From the NCBI GenBank assembly GCA_050014015.1, contig JBEKEC010000002.1:170729-234728 (forward strand): DNA of 64,000 nt, written 5' to 3'. Positions 24,482-32,663 of the stretch are shown piece by piece. The DNA is from PALSA-1353 sp050014015. GTDB taxonomy: Bacteria > Planctomycetota > Phycisphaerae > Tepidisphaerales > Tepidisphaeraceae. The first letter of the stretch is position 1; each line of letters begins with the position of its first letter. The notes under the pieces were generated by a model that was not told where the DNA came from, did not search any database, and saw nothing but the letters and a program-made list of their open reading frames with translations. The translations under genes were made by a program, and so were the position numbers.

Positions 24482-26824
24482 ATGGCCTCAGTTCCCTCTT
24501 CCAGCAGCGGTTTTGACGTGGCCCAGCTTCCCGACGTCCTTCCCCGACGGGCCGTCAATGTCCTGGTCGTCAGCAGCGTCGCCCTTGCCTTCATCAGCTT
24601 CTGGCGCGCCGCCGCCATCGTCTTGTGCGACCTCGCCAGCACCGCCTATTACATCGGCGGAATCTCCGAGCAGGCCATTGGCAAGGCCGCCCCTTGGTTC
24701 ATCCTCGGCGTTATGCTCTTCAGCTACGCCGTCCGCGCCGTCTATGTCGAAAGCTGCACCATGTTCACCCGCGGCGGCGTCTACCGCGTCGTCAAGGGCG
24801 CCATCGGCGGGGGGCTGGCAAAGCTTTCCGTCAGCGCCCTGATGTTCGATTACATCCTCACCGGACCCATCAGCGCCGTCTCCGCAGGCCAATACATGGT
24901 CGGACTCTTCGTCCACACCCTCAACCTCGCCCTCCGCCATTTTGGACATCCTCCCATCGACCCCACCATCTCGGAGATCAAACACCTCACCAACGCCGCA
25001 ACCGTCCTCCTGGCCATCTTCACCACCGCCTATTTCTGGCGGCTCAACATCGTCGGAATCCACGAATCCAGCGACAAAGCCCTCCGAATCATGCAGCTCA
25101 CCACCGTCATGGGCGTGCTCATCATCGGCTGGAGCATCTTCACCATCTTCATCCGCCATCTCGCCATCCAGGCCCCGCCCCTCCATCCGGTCTTCACGGA
25201 TTCCGGCATCGGCGGCAATGAATCCTCCAAGGGCTGGCTCGAAAATTTCCCCCGCATCCTCGGCGCCCTCGGTATCCTCGTCGCCTTCGGACATACCCTT
25301 CTGGCCATGAGCGGTGAGGAATCGCTTGCCCAGGTCAACCGCGAGATCGAGGCCCCCAAGCTCAAAAACCTCCTCCGCGCCGGCTTCGTCATCTTCCTCT
25401 ATTCAATGCTCCTCACCAGCCTTATCAGTTTCTTCGCCATCATCATCATCCCGGATGGTAAGCGCGTCATGACGATGGTCGTTGCAAACGGTCATCCCGC
25501 CAAAGTCCAGGGCGCCGATTATGTCGAGGTCGATTACCTCCGCCAGCACGACGCCGATCACCCCCACGATTGGGGCTACCGCCTCGCCCGCTGGTCCGAT
25601 GACAAGGGCGAGGAGCATCTCGACAGGACCGATCAGACCGTCCTTCTCGACGCCCAGCATCACGTCCAGCGCGATGACGGCGGATACCGCGATAATCTCA
25701 TCAACGGACTGGTCCAATACCTCGCCGGGCCCGCGATCCTCAAAATCATCATGGAATGCTTTGTCGTGATCGTCGGGTTCTTCATTCTTGCCGGCGCCGT
25801 CAATACCAGCATCGTCGGCTCCAACGGCGTCCTGAACCGCCTCGCCGAAGACGGCGTCCTCACCCCGTGGTTCCAGCATCCCCACAAGCGATTCGGAACC
25901 ACTCACCGCCTCATCAATCTCATCGCCATCCTTCAAGTCATCGTCATCGTCGCCAGCTTCGGCGACGTGGATACTCTCGGCGAGGCCTACGCCTTCGGCG
26001 TGATCTGGTCGTTCGTCTTCATGACCATGTCCATGGCCTTCCTCCGCCTCAAGGATCGCTCGCCCCGGCAGTACCGCGTGCCGCTCAACATCCACAAGCG
26101 AACCAAAAAAGGCGAAATCGACCTCCCCATCGGAATCTTCACCGTATTCCTGATCCTGCTCAGCACCGCCCTGATCAACCTCATCACCAAGAAAACCGCG
26201 ACGATCTGGGGCGTCGGATTTACCGTCACGTTCCTGGCCGTCTTTATCATCGTCGAACGCATTTCCCATCGCCGCCACGGAGGAAAGCACGAGCATCTCG
26301 AACAATTCAACGAACGCTCCGCCGACGGGCTTTCGATCGAGGCCCTCGGCCTGAAGCATCCCAAGCCCGTCCTTGTCGCCGCGCGCGGACCTCGAAGCCT
26401 TCCCGTCCTTCAGCGCATCCTACAGGAGATCGACACCGATCAACGCGACGTGGTCGTCGTCACCTGCAAGGTCCTCCCGGCGCGAACCGCCGGCATCACC
26501 CCCGAGGAAACCAGCATTGATGAAGGCGACCGCGATCTCCTCACCAAGATCGTGACCGTCGCCGAGCAGGTCGGCAAGGAGGTCCACCCCGTCGTCTTGC
26601 CGACCAACAATCCCTTATTTGCCATTGCCACCGCCGCCCGCGATTTGAAGGCCAACGAAGTGGTTCTGGGCGTCAGCGAAAAAATGCACGCCGAGACCCA
26701 GCTCGAGCAATTCGCCCTCGCCTGGGGCAGCGCCACCGCCGACCCGATGTACGCGGATATCGCACACGATATGACGGTGAGGGTCGTCGGACCCCAGGTG
26801 GAGATGAGATATCAGATGGAATGA
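24482..26824 (+). CDS. APC-superfamily transporter, KimA-like, with C-terminal cytosolic domain
   Basis: A 780-residue membrane protein. About 12 helices span residues 22-590, with a large polar insertion (about 325-405, rich in Asp and His) between helices. CDLASTAYYIGG (about 49-60) has an Asp and a Tyr seven residues apart, and GGVYRVVKGAIGG followed by MFDYILTGPISAVSAGQ resembles the KimA/YdaO potassium importer. Residues 625-780 form a cytosolic alpha/beta domain (PVLVAARGPRSLPVLQRIL) like universal-stress-protein or KimA C-terminal domains. The c-di-AMP riboswitch upstream supports potassium or compatible-solute transport under c-di-AMP control; amino-acid transport is the alternative. 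It has GGGAG 11 bases before the ATG. Confidence 0.82.
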   Translation: MASVPSSSSGFDVAQLPDVLPRRAVNVLVVSSVALAFISFWRAAAIVLCDLASTAYYIGGISEQAIGKAAPWFILGVMLFSYAVRAVYVESCTMFTRGGVYRVVKGAIGGGLAKLSVSALMFDYILTGPISAVSAGQYMVGLFVHTLNLALRHFGHPPIDPTISEIKHLTNAATVLLAIFTTAYFWRLNIVGIHESSDKALRIMQLTTVMGVLIIGWSIFTIFIRHLAIQAPPLHPVFTDSGIGGNESSKGWLENFPRILGALGILVAFGHTLLAMSGEESLAQVNREIEAPKLKNLLRAGFVIFLYSMLLTSLISFFAIIIIPDGKRVMTMVVANGHPAKVQGADYVEVDYLRQHDADHPHDWGYRLARWSDDKGEEHLDRTDQTVLLDAQHHVQRDDGGYRDNLINGLVQYLAGPAILKIIMECFVVIVGFFILAGAVNTSIVGSNGVLNRLAEDGVLTPWFQHPHKRFGTTHRLINLIAILQVIVIVASFGDVDTLGEAYAFGVIWSFVFMTMSMAFLRLKDRSPRQYRVPLNIHKRTKKGEIDLPIGIFTVFLILLSTALINLITKKTATIWGVGFTVTFLAVFIIVERISHRRHGGKHEHLEQFNERSADGLSIEALGLKHPKPVLVAARGPRSLPVLQRILQEIDTDQRDVVVVTCKVLPARTAGITPEETSIDEGDRDLLTKIVTVAEQVGKEVHPVVLPTNNPLFAIATAARDLKANEVVLGVSEKMHAETQLEQFALAWGSATADPMYADIAHDMTVRVVGPQVEMRYQME

Positions 26825-26829
26825 TGGGG

Positions 26830-26936
26830 AAAATTCGAAACTCGAAATCCGAATGACGAATCAAACTCGAAATTCGAATTTCGAATTTCGAGTTTCGAAT
26901 TTGATTCGAATTTCGAATTTCGGGTTTCGAGTTTTT
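26830..26936. repeat. AT-rich palindromic repeat (CGAAACTCGAAATTCG type), right copy
   Basis: AAATTCGAAACTCGAAATCC opens the left arm and GAATTTCGGGTTTCGAG closes the right arm; the centre is an alternation of TTCGAA words. It begins 5 bases after the transporter stop and is a close copy of 10389-10478. It marks the right edge of the composition-inverted block. Confidence 0.9.
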
Positions 26937-26958
26937 CCAATTACTATTCCCCCTGCCC

Positions 26959-28143
26959 ATGCCTCGCATCAACCTTAGCTCGACGCCGGATTCCAAAGAT
27001 CCGTGGATCACCGGTTTCTTGACGCCGGTATGCACGATTCGTTGCGAATCGAAGACACTGCAAACCGTTGCCCGCGTCGGAAACAGCACGATCCGTCAAT
27101 GGGACGATCCGTTGGAAGCATTACAGTGGATGTCGCGGACGTTCTGGCCGGGGGAGGGACGGTGGATCGGATATCTGGGCTACGATTTGGGGCGATTGTT
27201 TGAGAAGTTGCCGGCGAAAGCGGCGGATGATTTGGGGTTGCCGTTGTTTGTTTTTGCGTATTGCCGGCCTACGGGTGATCGGCCGGGTGGGAAGGATACG
27301 GATTACGGGAAGAGCGAAGAAGCGGCGGTCTCGGATTTTTTGCGTAGCCAGTACGAGTCGGCGGTGCGAAAGGCACTTGAATATATCGGAGCCGGGGACG
27401 TGTTTCAGGTGAATTTGTCGCAGCGGTTCACGGCGGGTTTGAAATCGCATCCGGTGGAAATCTATCAGCGTCTGGTGCGTCAGTCGCCGGCGGCGTATGG
27501 GGCGTATCTGGGTTACGACGATTTCGCGATCATTTCCAATTCGCCGGAACTGTTTTTGCGGGTGACGCCGGATCGGCGGATCGTCACCCGGCCGATCAAG
27601 GGGACTCGGCCTTTTGGGGGGGGGATGGATTTGGAATTGCGAGATTCGATCAAGGACCAGGCGGAATTGAACATGATCGTGGACCTGGAACGAAACGATC
27701 TGGGCCGGGTTTGCCGGGTGGGAAGCGTCGAGGTGGCCGAGCGGCGGGCGATCGAGGCGCATCCGACGGTGTACCACGGCGTGGCGACGATTCGGGGCAT
27801 CTTGCGGGAGGACGTGACGTTCGTGGACCTGTTGCGGGCGACGTTTCCGGGTGGAAGCGTCACGGGGGCGCCGAAAATCCGGGCGATGGAAATCATCGAC
27901 GAGTTGGAACCGGTGCGCCGGGGGCCGTATTGCGGGGCGATCGGATATCTCGACGCGGCGGGGAACGTGCAGTTCAACGTGGCTATCCGCACGATGATCG
28001 CCAAGGAAGGCCGGATATACGTTCCCGTGGGCGGCGGGATCGTGGCGGATTCCGATCCGGCGGAGGAATATGAGGAGACGCTGGTAAAAGCGAAGGCGAT
28101 GTTCGCGGCGGCGCAGGTCCAATGGCGTGGGGCGAGCTTTTGA
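26959..28143 (+). CDS. pabB: aminodeoxychorismate synthase component I
   Basis: A 394-residue chorismate-utilising enzyme that makes 4-amino-4-deoxychorismate for folate synthesis. The catalytic core (about 125-390) carries GDVFQVNLSQRF, SPELFLRV, TRPIKGTRPFGG with the Lys (about residue 214) that separates PabB from TrpE, DLERNDLGRVCRVGSV, HGVATIRGIL, FPGGSVTGAPKIRAMEII and PVGGGIVADSDPAEEYEET. The N-terminal domain is short (about 110 residues) and lacks the LLES tryptophan-binding motif seen in the window's TrpE. No pabA or pabC is adjacent. The start codon at 26959 lies 22 bases after a palindromic repeat. Confidence 0.9.
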   Translation: MPRINLSSTPDSKDPWITGFLTPVCTIRCESKTLQTVARVGNSTIRQWDDPLEALQWMSRTFWPGEGRWIGYLGYDLGRLFEKLPAKAADDLGLPLFVFAYCRPTGDRPGGKDTDYGKSEEAAVSDFLRSQYESAVRKALEYIGAGDVFQVNLSQRFTAGLKSHPVEIYQRLVRQSPAAYGAYLGYDDFAIISNSPELFLRVTPDRRIVTRPIKGTRPFGGGMDLELRDSIKDQAELNMIVDLERNDLGRVCRVGSVEVAERRAIEAHPTVYHGVATIRGILREDVTFVDLLRATFPGGSVTGAPKIRAMEIIDELEPVRRGPYCGAIGYLDAAGNVQFNVAIRTMIAKEGRIYVPVGGGIVADSDPAEEYEETLVKAKAMFAAAQVQWRGASF

Positions 28144-28147
28144 CGCG

Positions 28148-29464
28148 CTATCTCGGCGGCAAGGGAAGGTTGGCGAACTCAAAGCCAATGTCCTGATTGC
28201 GCGTCTCAGTAACGATGTCCCAGACCAACGAGAACGGCGCCTTGGGCGGCGCGCCGGGCTGAAAATTCAAATTCCACGTCCATTCAACGCGGGTTTCCGG
28301 CCCACCGCCGCCGCCGTTGCTTTGGATCTCGTTTCCATCGGCATCCAGGATTTTTATGCGTCGAAGGTCTGCCCACAATTGGGGAAAGCCTTGCACCTTT
28401 CCGTCGGCCGGTTGAGTAATGGTGGCATGCAGTTGGCCGTTGCCATTGGCGAAATTGAAGCTGTTGATGCGCACCGTCTTGCCGGCTTCCGTCACGTCGG
28501 CGCCGATTGCCTTGGCCAAATCCGGGATGCGAAGCGTTTTGGTTTGTGTAACCAGGCAGACCGGCAGGACGCCTTTGCAGTGCACCAGTTTCCGGCCGAC
28601 TTTTTCCGGGTATTCAAGGCGAACAGTCGTCTGAAGCATCCAATTGCAAAACGGCGGCGTTTGGCCTTGAGGCTGGATCGATTGGGTCCCCGGCAAAAGC
28701 GACACGTTGTTTTCATCAACGGCCTGCGTCAGCCGCGGCTCCCAGTAACGTTCAAGCTGGGCCCGGGGATCGATCAGGATCGTCAGCGAAATCGAATCGC
28801 TGTTATTCGCGGAGTTGTCGTTCAAATAGATGGTGCGCTCGTGCTGGATGCTTCCGGCAACGAAGGAGAATTGGCCTTGATGAAACAACACCCCATCCAT
28901 GCTTCTGTCGCTGCCCTGCATGATCGTGATTTGGTTTGGCTGGTTCATGTACCAAGGGCGCGCGTTGGCGGCTTTGCAGAATTGGAGCATGGCCGGCCAG
29001 AATGCCTCGTGATCCAGGTCCAACGTGATCCGCGGCGCCCTTGCCCATTGCGAGCTCCACATCTGCGGCGGCCACGCCTGTATCGGGATTCTTGACTGCT
29101 GAACGAATTCCCGGAGAACGGCGTTGGGATTGGCATCGGCGACGTGGATGGTGACGTAGGTCGGCGAATCAGGCTGATTGTCGTTGATCTGCCGCAGGGC
29201 ATGGGCGGCCCGGCTGCGAACTTCCGGGCTGTTGTCGCTACGAGCCGCCTGCTCCAGGGCCGGCTTGGCCGCCAAATCCAGCTTGATCAGTTCGTCCTGT
29301 GCGTGTTGGCGCGTTTCGTAACTGTCGGAGCCCATTAGCTGAATCAGCGCCGCGATGTCGTCCGATGGCGCGGTGGTCGGCGCCGTCGTGGCATTCGGTT
29401 CCGCTCTCAGCACCGCGGCCAACGCCAACACCATCGCCGTCCACGTCCACACATTCGCCCGCAT
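28148..29464 (-). CDS. secreted protein with N-terminal HEAT-like helices
   Basis: A 438-residue protein. ATG 29464 is chosen because GGGAGG precedes it closely; the longer frame to 29578 lacks a site. A signal peptide (VWTWTAMVLALAAVLRA) and Thr/Pro-rich linker lead to a short helical repeat domain (about 40-95, with SYETRQHAQDELIKLD and SPEVRSRAAHALRQI). A long beta-rich part of unknown type follows, with a Trp-rich region near 135-170. It resembles a common planctomycete family of secreted proteins with one HEAT repeat pair before an unknown domain. It converges on pabB with a gap of 4 bases. Function unknown. Confidence 0.75.
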   Translation of the reverse strand: MRANVWTWTAMVLALAAVLRAEPNATTAPTTAPSDDIAALIQLMGSDSYETRQHAQDELIKLDLAAKPALEQAARSDNSPEVRSRAAHALRQINDNQPDSPTYVTIHVADANPNAVLREFVQQSRIPIQAWPPQMWSSQWARAPRITLDLDHEAFWPAMLQFCKAANARPWYMNQPNQITIMQGSDRSMDGVLFHQGQFSFVAGSIQHERTIYLNDNSANNSDSISLTILIDPRAQLERYWEPRLTQAVDENNVSLLPGTQSIQPQGQTPPFCNWMLQTTVRLEYPEKVGRKLVHCKGVLPVCLVTQTKTLRIPDLAKAIGADVTEAGKTVRINSFNFANGNGQLHATITQPADGKVQGFPQLWADLRRIKILDADGNEIQSNGGGGGPETRVEWTWNLNFQPGAPPKAPFSLVWDIVTETRNQDIGFEFANLPLPPR

Positions 29465-29565
29465 CGATCCTCCCGCGTGATTGTCGCGTCGCGGGGGAGT
29501 ATACGCCTGGCGCCAGCGTCTTCCAATTTCTGGCCGAGCGGATTGGGCGGTATCATTGCCGGACG

Positions 29566-30654
29566 ATGCAACTTTCAACCATCATCGCGGCGATGGAACG
29601 GATCGCCCCGCCGTCTTTGGCCGAGGCGTGGGACAACGTCGGTTTGTTGGCTGGCGATCCGAATCAGGACGTTTCGCGGATTCTGCTGACGATTGATTAT
29701 TCGGCGGCGGTGGCGGAGGAGACCAGGGGGAATCAGTGCGATCTGGTGATCGCGTATCATCCGCCGATCTTTCAGCCGCTGAAGCGCGTGGTGGCGGGGA
29801 GCGCGATTTTTGACGCCGTTCGCCGGGGGGTGGCGATTTATTCGCCGCATACGGCGCTGGACATGGCGGAGGGGGGCACGAACGACATGCTGGCGGACGT
29901 GGTGGGGATGGTGGATCGGCGGGCGCTGAAGTCGGGGGAAGCGAAGGGGAGGGAATATAAGCTGGTGACGTTCGTGCCGATCGAGGCGGTGGACAAGGTT
30001 GGCCGGGCGATGTTCGACGCGGGGGCGGGGCGGATTGGGAATTATTCATCGTGCAGTTTCAGGGTGCCGGGGACGGGGACTTTCTTCGGCGGCGAGGGCG
30101 CTCGGCCGGCCGTCGGACAGACCGGGCGGCTGGAAAAGGTTGACGAAGTCCGGCTGGAAACGGTGGTCCCGATCGGCAGCGCCGAGGCGGTCATCCGGGC
30201 GCTTCGGGCCAATCATCCATACGAGGAGCCGGCATTTGATTTGAACGTTCTGGCTCCCGTGCCAGGAGACCGTGGGCAGGGACGAATCGGGTCCATCCCC
30301 CCCACCGCTCGCGGCGAGTTGTTCGATCGAATCAAACGCGGATTGGAAATCGATCATCTGCTGATCGCCGGTCCCGTGGAGGGAACGGTTGCGCGGGCGG
30401 CGGTTTGCGCGGGGTCGTGCGGGAACATGCTGGACGATGCGATCGAGGCGGGGGCGGAGGTTTATTTGACGGGTGAAGTGCGGCATCACGATGCGGTGAA
30501 GGCGGCCGAGGCGGGGATGACGGTCGTTTGCACGCTGCATTCCAACAGCGAACGAGCGGTGCTGAAACGGCTGGGGAAGCGGCTGGCGGAGACGCCGGGG
30601 ATGCCGGGGATTCGGATTAGCGCGGCGGATAGGGACCCGTTTGTAATCCGGTGA
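29566..30654 (+). CDS. Nif3-like dinuclear metal centre protein
   Basis: A 362-residue member of the NIF3/YbgI family (YqfO-like length with a middle insertion). ATG 29566 begins the family start MQLSTIIAAMERIAPPSLAE with AWDNVGLLAGDP. Metal-binding motifs are seen: DLVIAYHPPIF (the H of YHPP), IYSPHTALDMAEGGTNDML (H and D), and near the C-terminus VYLTGEVRHHDAV with VCTLHSNSER (H and E). Residues ~130-230 form the PII-like insertion (VTFVPIEAVDKVGRAMFDAG, then NHPYEEPAFD). Proteins of this family form hexameric toroids and may act as GTP cyclohydrolase-like or metal chaperone enzymes; the exact role is unsettled. Confidence 0.92.
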   Translation: MQLSTIIAAMERIAPPSLAEAWDNVGLLAGDPNQDVSRILLTIDYSAAVAEETRGNQCDLVIAYHPPIFQPLKRVVAGSAIFDAVRRGVAIYSPHTALDMAEGGTNDMLADVVGMVDRRALKSGEAKGREYKLVTFVPIEAVDKVGRAMFDAGAGRIGNYSSCSFRVPGTGTFFGGEGARPAVGQTGRLEKVDEVRLETVVPIGSAEAVIRALRANHPYEEPAFDLNVLAPVPGDRGQGRIGSIPPTARGELFDRIKRGLEIDHLLIAGPVEGTVARAAVCAGSCGNMLDDAIEAGAEVYLTGEVRHHDAVKAAEAGMTVVCTLHSNSERAVLKRLGKRLAETPGMPGIRISAADRDPFVIR

Positions 30655-30659
30655 AATTC

Positions 30660-30685
30660 CCGCGGGAGAAATCTCCCGCGGCTTT
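30660..30685. terminator. bidirectional hairpin terminator
   Basis: CCGCGGGAGA (30660-30669) pairs with TCTCCCGCGG (30672-30681) between two convergent genes, followed by CTTT on the plus strand. The T-tracts are short. Confidence 0.6.
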
Positions 30686-30687
30686 GG

Positions 30688-31698
30688 TTACAGATCGAGG
30701 AGCCGATCGCTTGGGGGAGGGGGCAAGGGTTCTGTTTGCGGCGGCGCTGGGATGGGCGGCGCTGGGGGCGGCGGCGCGGCGGGCAATGGGACGGGCGGGG
30801 GCGCGGGGGCGGCGGGCTTGGCCTGGAGGCGAGCCAGGTCCGAGGCGGCCAAGAGCAGCTTGTCGATGATCGTGCGGCGGGTTTTGCGAGTTCGGCCGCG
30901 CTTGTCGCGAGCCACGATGATCCGGGTGACGCTCAAGGCGTTGAATTCCTTGCAGGCGGGGCATTGATAGTATTCCCAGGCGAGATATTCGCCGGCGATG
31001 CCGCCGTAACGGGGGAGTTGGGGGACGAAATCGTACTGTCGGGATTCCAGTCGCTGCTTCAGGTCCGCGGCATCGAGGACGGAGGTGGAGGCGATGGTAA
31101 GGGGTCCGGCGGCCCATTGGCGGCAGGTTTCGCAGAAGGGGCGCTTGCGGGCGATTCTTCGAGATATGGCCGCGGCGGTGGTGAAAATGATGACGGCCTC
31201 GATGAGCCAGACTGCCCAGAGAAGATCGCCCTTGACGGGCGAGCCGCGCTCCATGCCCCACACGCCGAACTCGTTGAGGTGGAGAATGATCCGATACATC
31301 CATTGCGGCGAGGCAAGCAGGCGGGTCACGGAAATCGGGACGTTCAGATCCTGATAGAGCGCGCAGAGCCAGGCGATCCAGGCAACGTAATACCCGGCCA
31401 AAGCGGTGAGAAAAGAGAGCATGACAATCGCGCCGGTATTGCGGACGCTGGCCGTGAGCATGGCCCGGGCGGGCGCCCAGCCCAACAGTGCGCCGAAGGC
31501 GAAAGTCATGACGATGTGAAGGTAGAGGAATCGGAGGTAGTGGTCGGCGTAGCCGTAAGCCACGCCGCCGACGATCGCCGCGACGGCGCCGACAAGGACG
31601 CCGGCAAACAAACCTGCCGGGGGGACCTGGCCGCTGTGGGAGTAGTATTGATTGGAGGAGGATAGAGCGGTGGATTGCGTCACGGCGCCTCCGGTCAT
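30688..31698 (-). CDS. membrane protein with zinc-ribbon-like cysteine pairs and proline-rich tail
   Basis: A 336-residue protein; its ATG (31698-31696) overlaps the stop of the upstream gene as ATGA, fixing the start. Four to five membrane helices occupy about residues 25-175 (for example GLFAGVLVGAVAAIVGGVAY). A soluble part has the cysteine pairs CETC (about 185) and CPAC (about 245), which could bind one zinc. The C-terminal 60 residues are almost only Pro and Ala with a final acidic end, probably a disordered tail. It is the last gene of a four-gene operon with ATGA junctions. I do not recognise a named family. Confidence 0.75.
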   Translation of the reverse strand: MTGGAVTQSTALSSSNQYYSHSGQVPPAGLFAGVLVGAVAAIVGGVAYGYADHYLRFLYLHIVMTFAFGALLGWAPARAMLTASVRNTGAIVMLSFLTALAGYYVAWIAWLCALYQDLNVPISVTRLLASPQWMYRIILHLNEFGVWGMERGSPVKGDLLWAVWLIEAVIIFTTAAAISRRIARKRPFCETCRQWAAGPLTIASTSVLDAADLKQRLESRQYDFVPQLPRYGGIAGEYLAWEYYQCPACKEFNALSVTRIIVARDKRGRTRKTRRTIIDKLLLAASDLARLQAKPAAPAPPPVPLPAAPPPPAPPIPAPPQTEPLPPPPSDRLLDL

Positions 31699-32663
31699 TG
31701 TGCGTAAGGCCCTTCGACGACGTCCCAATCCGGGGGAACGGGGGGTTGGGCGAAATCCTTGTCGGTTGCTCCGGCATTGATTTTCACGTCGGAGAGGTCG
31801 GTGGTGCGGGTCGTGGTCTGATTGATGTCATCGGTTTGAATGCGCCGGGGCATGGCGGTGACGGTGTCCACCCAGACATCGATCGTCTTGAATCGGCTGG
31901 CAAATTGGGTGCCGTCCTTGGGAGTAAGACGGACGTGAACTGTGCCGGGCGGATCGTCTTTGGCGGGATCGATTTTGGCCACGTCGAATAGTTTCAGGAC
32001 ATCTTCCTTCTTTTGCCCGAGCGGCAAAGGGAACGGGCCTTCGCCGAGCTTGAAAAGATCGAGCTTTTGGCCGGGCTTGAGAACCTGGGTGCGGTTCTCG
32101 TGTTTCTTCAGGTAGTCGCGGTCGTCGAGGATGCCGTTGTCCAAAGTGTATTGGTGGTCGGCGTGGAAGATTTTGTCGCCGACCTGCCGTTTAGTGAACG
32201 CGACGCGGATTCGGGCGTCGTCGGGGCCTTTGCGCTGGAGGACGACGGAGCCGGTGTTGACGGTGGAGTCGCCGGAGCTGTCATCGGTATCGGTGAGGAT
32301 GACCTTGGCGGAGAAATCCTGGAGGTTTTCGCCGCGGGCGTCGAGGGCGTCGAGGATTTGATCGACGCTGGATTTGGGGGATAGGGATGCGGATTGAGTG
32401 GATGGGCCCGAGGCCACGGATGCGGCGCAGCCCACGGGCAAAGACAAAAACAAAAAGAATATTGGCCACAGATATAAATCAGATGGGCACAGATAAGAGG
32501 AAAGAAGGATTTCACGCAGAGGCGCAAAGGCGCAGAGTTTTTCCTTTGTGCCTTTGCCACGGAGGCGAAGCCTTCCGTACCTCTGCGTGAGCTCTTCTCT
32601 TATGTATTTCATCTGTGTCCATCTGATTTTCATCTGTGGCGAAAATTTATTTTTTTGAATCAT
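31695..32663 (-). CDS. LolA-like outer-membrane lipoprotein-sorting protein with repeat-expanded N-terminus
   Basis: A 322-residue frame whose ATG (32663) overlaps the HAD gene stop as ATGA. Residues ~95-320 read as a LolA/LppX-type domain: SVDQILDALDARGENLQDFS, VVLQRKGPDDARIRVAF, KLDLFKLGEGPFPLPLGQ, then IDVWVDTVTAMPRRIQ and NQTTTRTTDLSDVKINAGA. These proteins carry or sense lipids in the periplasm. The signal peptide IFFLFLSLPVGC lies at residues 68-79 rather than at the N-terminus, because a 176-base dispersed inverted repeat sits in frame between codon ~8 and the hydrophobic core. Export may still work, fail, or use an internal start; the sequence cannot decide. Confidence 0.75.
   Translation of the reverse strand: MIQKNKFSPQMKIRWTQMKYIREELTQRYGRLRLRGKGTKEKLCAFAPLREILLSSYLCPSDLYLWPIFFLFLSLPVGCAASVASGPSTQSASLSPKSSVDQILDALDARGENLQDFSAKVILTDTDDSSGDSTVNTGSVVLQRKGPDDARIRVAFTKRQVGDKIFHADHQYTLDNGILDDRDYLKKHENRTQVLKPGQKLDLFKLGEGPFPLPLGQKKEDVLKLFDVAKIDPAKDDPPGTVHVRLTPKDGTQFASRFKTIDVWVDTVTAMPRRIQTDDINQTTTRTTDLSDVKINAGATDKDFAQPPVPPDWDVVEGPYAQ
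32465..32640. repeat. long dispersed inverted repeat inside the 5' end of the LolA-like gene
   Basis: Left arm CCACAGATATAAATCAGATG (32465 onward) mirrors right arm CATCTGATTTTCATCTGTGG (ending 32640). The inner part holds CACGCAGAGGCGCAAAGGCG, shared with 16406-16444 and 63911-63949. All 176 bases are open in the gene's frame. Confidence 0.88.
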
